NCBI GenBank assembly: GCA_009703545.1
Contig: WLFX01000054.1
Location: 1 to 6,687 of the forward strand
Direction of reading: 5' to 3'
Source: Actinomycetota bacterium
Lineage (GTDB): Bacteria; Actinomycetota; Actinomycetes; Actinomycetales; Microbacteriaceae
Length of the DNA stretch: 6,687 nt
The translations under genes were made by a program, and so were the position numbers. The notes under the pieces are model-generated. The model did no database searches. It was given only the letters and a program-made list of their open reading frames with translations, and had not been told where the DNA came from. Shown piece by piece: positions 5,881 to 6,687 of this stretch; the first letter of the stretch is position 1, and the number at the start of each line of letters is the position of its first letter.

Positions 5881-6687
5881 CTATGATTCGACGTTTGCGA
5901 CTAGGCCATGGACCGCGCGACGATCGATTTTGCCCGACGACAACCGCGGCAATTCCGGAACTGTCACGAATCGATACGGGCGAGCCTCTGTCGACACTTC
6001 GCGTTCGATGAGGTCGCGCACGGCGTCTCGGTCGAGTTCCGTCTCGGAAACGAGCGCAGGGACCTGGCCCCAAGTGTCGTCGGCAAACCAACTGGCGACG
6101 GCGTTGACACCTGCGGCCTCAAGCACTCGGTCGACGTCACCCAATGACACCTTGATTCCGCCGGTCACGATAACGTCGTCGGTCCGACCGAGAACAGTCA
6201 ACACCCCGTCGTTCACCGCTCCGATGTCGGTGGTGTGCCACCAGCGACGGCCGTCCTCGGTCGAGAATGACCAGGGCGTTATCATCCCGCTGTCGTCGAG
6301 GTACCCCAGAGCAAGGCTCGATGTTGACAGTTCAATTTGGCCGTCGGAAACGATTCGAACCTCGGTGTCGCCGATCGGCGTTCCGTCATAGACGACTCCA
6401 CCAGCCGTCTCGGCTGAACCGTAAGTCTTTGTGACGCGAACGCCCAATTCGTTTGCGCGGTCGACGAGGCCGTCGGGAATCGCCTGGCCGCCAACCAGGA
6501 TTCGCTCGAATCGTCGCAGCGCATCTCGAGCGTCGGTGTCTGTTTCGGCGAACTCGACGAGGCGAACTAGTTGCGCGGGCACAAGAGCCGTGAACCAGGT
6601 GTCGTCGTGAAGTTCTCGGACTGCGCGACAAAACTCTGCCGCATCGAATCGTGCGGCAGTGAATTCGACAGGCATTCGACCCGCCTC
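5881..6687 (-). CDS. menE: o-Succinylbenzoate--CoA ligase (MenE), C-terminal part, 5' end off-window
   Basis: The ANL-superfamily enzyme activates o-succinylbenzoate with ATP and transfers it to CoA in menaquinone synthesis. The 268 visible residues include YGSAET (adenylate-binding A5-type motif), HTTDIG (with the ribose-binding Asp), LGRTDDVIVTGGIKV (hinge and domain switch) and LSSGKIDRR, whose Lys is the catalytic lysine 15 residues from the C terminus. The ATP phosphate-binding loop should lie upstream, beyond the right edge. The reading frame stays open to base 6687 (EAGR precedes the first internal Met at 6675), so that Met is not the start. Naming as MenE relies on adjacency to menA and on the compact length; the ANL fold alone would allow another acyl-CoA ligase. 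It probably forms an operon with menA, driven from outside the window. Confidence 0.88.
   Translation of the reverse strand, partial: EAGRMPVEFTAARFDAAEFCRAVRELHDDTWFTALVPAQLVRLVEFAETDTDARDALRRFERILVGGQAIPDGLVDRANELGVRVTKTYGSAETAGGVVYDGTPIGDTEVRIVSDGQIELSTSSLALGYLDDSGMITPWSFSTEDGRRWWHTTDIGAVNDGVLTVLGRTDDVIVTGGIKVSLGDVDRVLEAAGVNAVASWFADDTWGQVPALVSETELDRDAVRDLIEREVSTEARPYRFVTVPELPRLSSGKIDRRAVHGLVANVES

Noticed and set aside
5176..5886. A 236-codon plus-strand open frame opposite menA
   Set aside because: It is the antisense shadow of menA, with hydrophilic sequence rich in Arg, Glu and Gly and no ribosome binding site or motif seen.
5881..6675. Reading menE as a complete 264-residue protein starting at the ATG at 6675
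   Set aside because: The frame continues open to the window edge, the ATP-binding loop expected in the family is missing, and no ribosome binding site is visible in the 12 bases before that ATG.
1..6687. CRISPR arrays, tRNA or rRNA genes, insertion sequences, or a novel defence system
   Set aside because: I saw no spaced direct repeats, cloverleaf sequence, terminal inverted repeats or nuclease/transposase motifs. Every long coding region belongs to a known metabolic or transport family.

Overview
The window looks like chromosomal DNA from a high-GC Gram-positive bacterium (Actinomycetota). The protein sequences suggest Microbacteriaceae or a close relative, but that is family recall and could not be tested here. 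Supporting signs are C/G-ending codons throughout, a menaquinone pathway with an actinobacterial-style MenA (long basic N-terminus, NFANDYSDGIRGTD motif), a compact MenE-type ligase, and a Streptomyces-type secondary glutamine synthetase. I saw no mobile element, CRISPR array, rRNA or tRNA. The gene content is ordinary housekeeping and catabolic metabolism.

Left part (1-3422), an amine-utilisation locus around a divergent promoter region. On the minus strand are a glutamine-synthetase-family gamma-glutamyl-amine ligase (310-1677) and, overlapping its end by 14 nt, the first ~107 codons of a PuuD-like class I glutamine-amidotransferase-fold gamma-glutamyl hydrolase (323 to the window edge). 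On the plus strand is an APC-family permease that most resembles ethanolamine permeases (1932-3422). The 254-bp gap between the ligase and permease carries two copies of a 10-bp motif in opposite orientation, a 13-bp palindrome, an AAAAATTTTT tract and promoter-like hexamers. Together they look like a shared control region. The simplest reading is uptake of an amine (best guess ethanolamine, alternatively a polyamine), gamma-glutamylation by the ligase, oxidation by enzymes not in the window, and release of glutamate by the PuuD-like hydrolase.

Middle part (3423-4866). A strong Rho-independent terminator closes the permease gene. A single-chain iron-sulfur L-serine ammonia-lyase (sdaA) follows, with only 25 nt between the terminator T-run and its GTG start. 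If the amine is ethanolamine, the gamma-glutamyl route would yield glycine. Glycine converted to serine by serine hydroxymethyltransferase could then be turned into pyruvate and ammonia by SdaA. That metabolic link is an inference.

Right part (4867-6687). Two menaquinone genes lie on the minus strand: the C-terminal part of menE (o-succinylbenzoate-CoA ligase, cut by the right edge) and menA (DHNA polyprenyltransferase), 9 nt apart and probably co-transcribed. menA converges on sdaA with no intergenic base: the stop codons abut as the palindrome TAGCTA.
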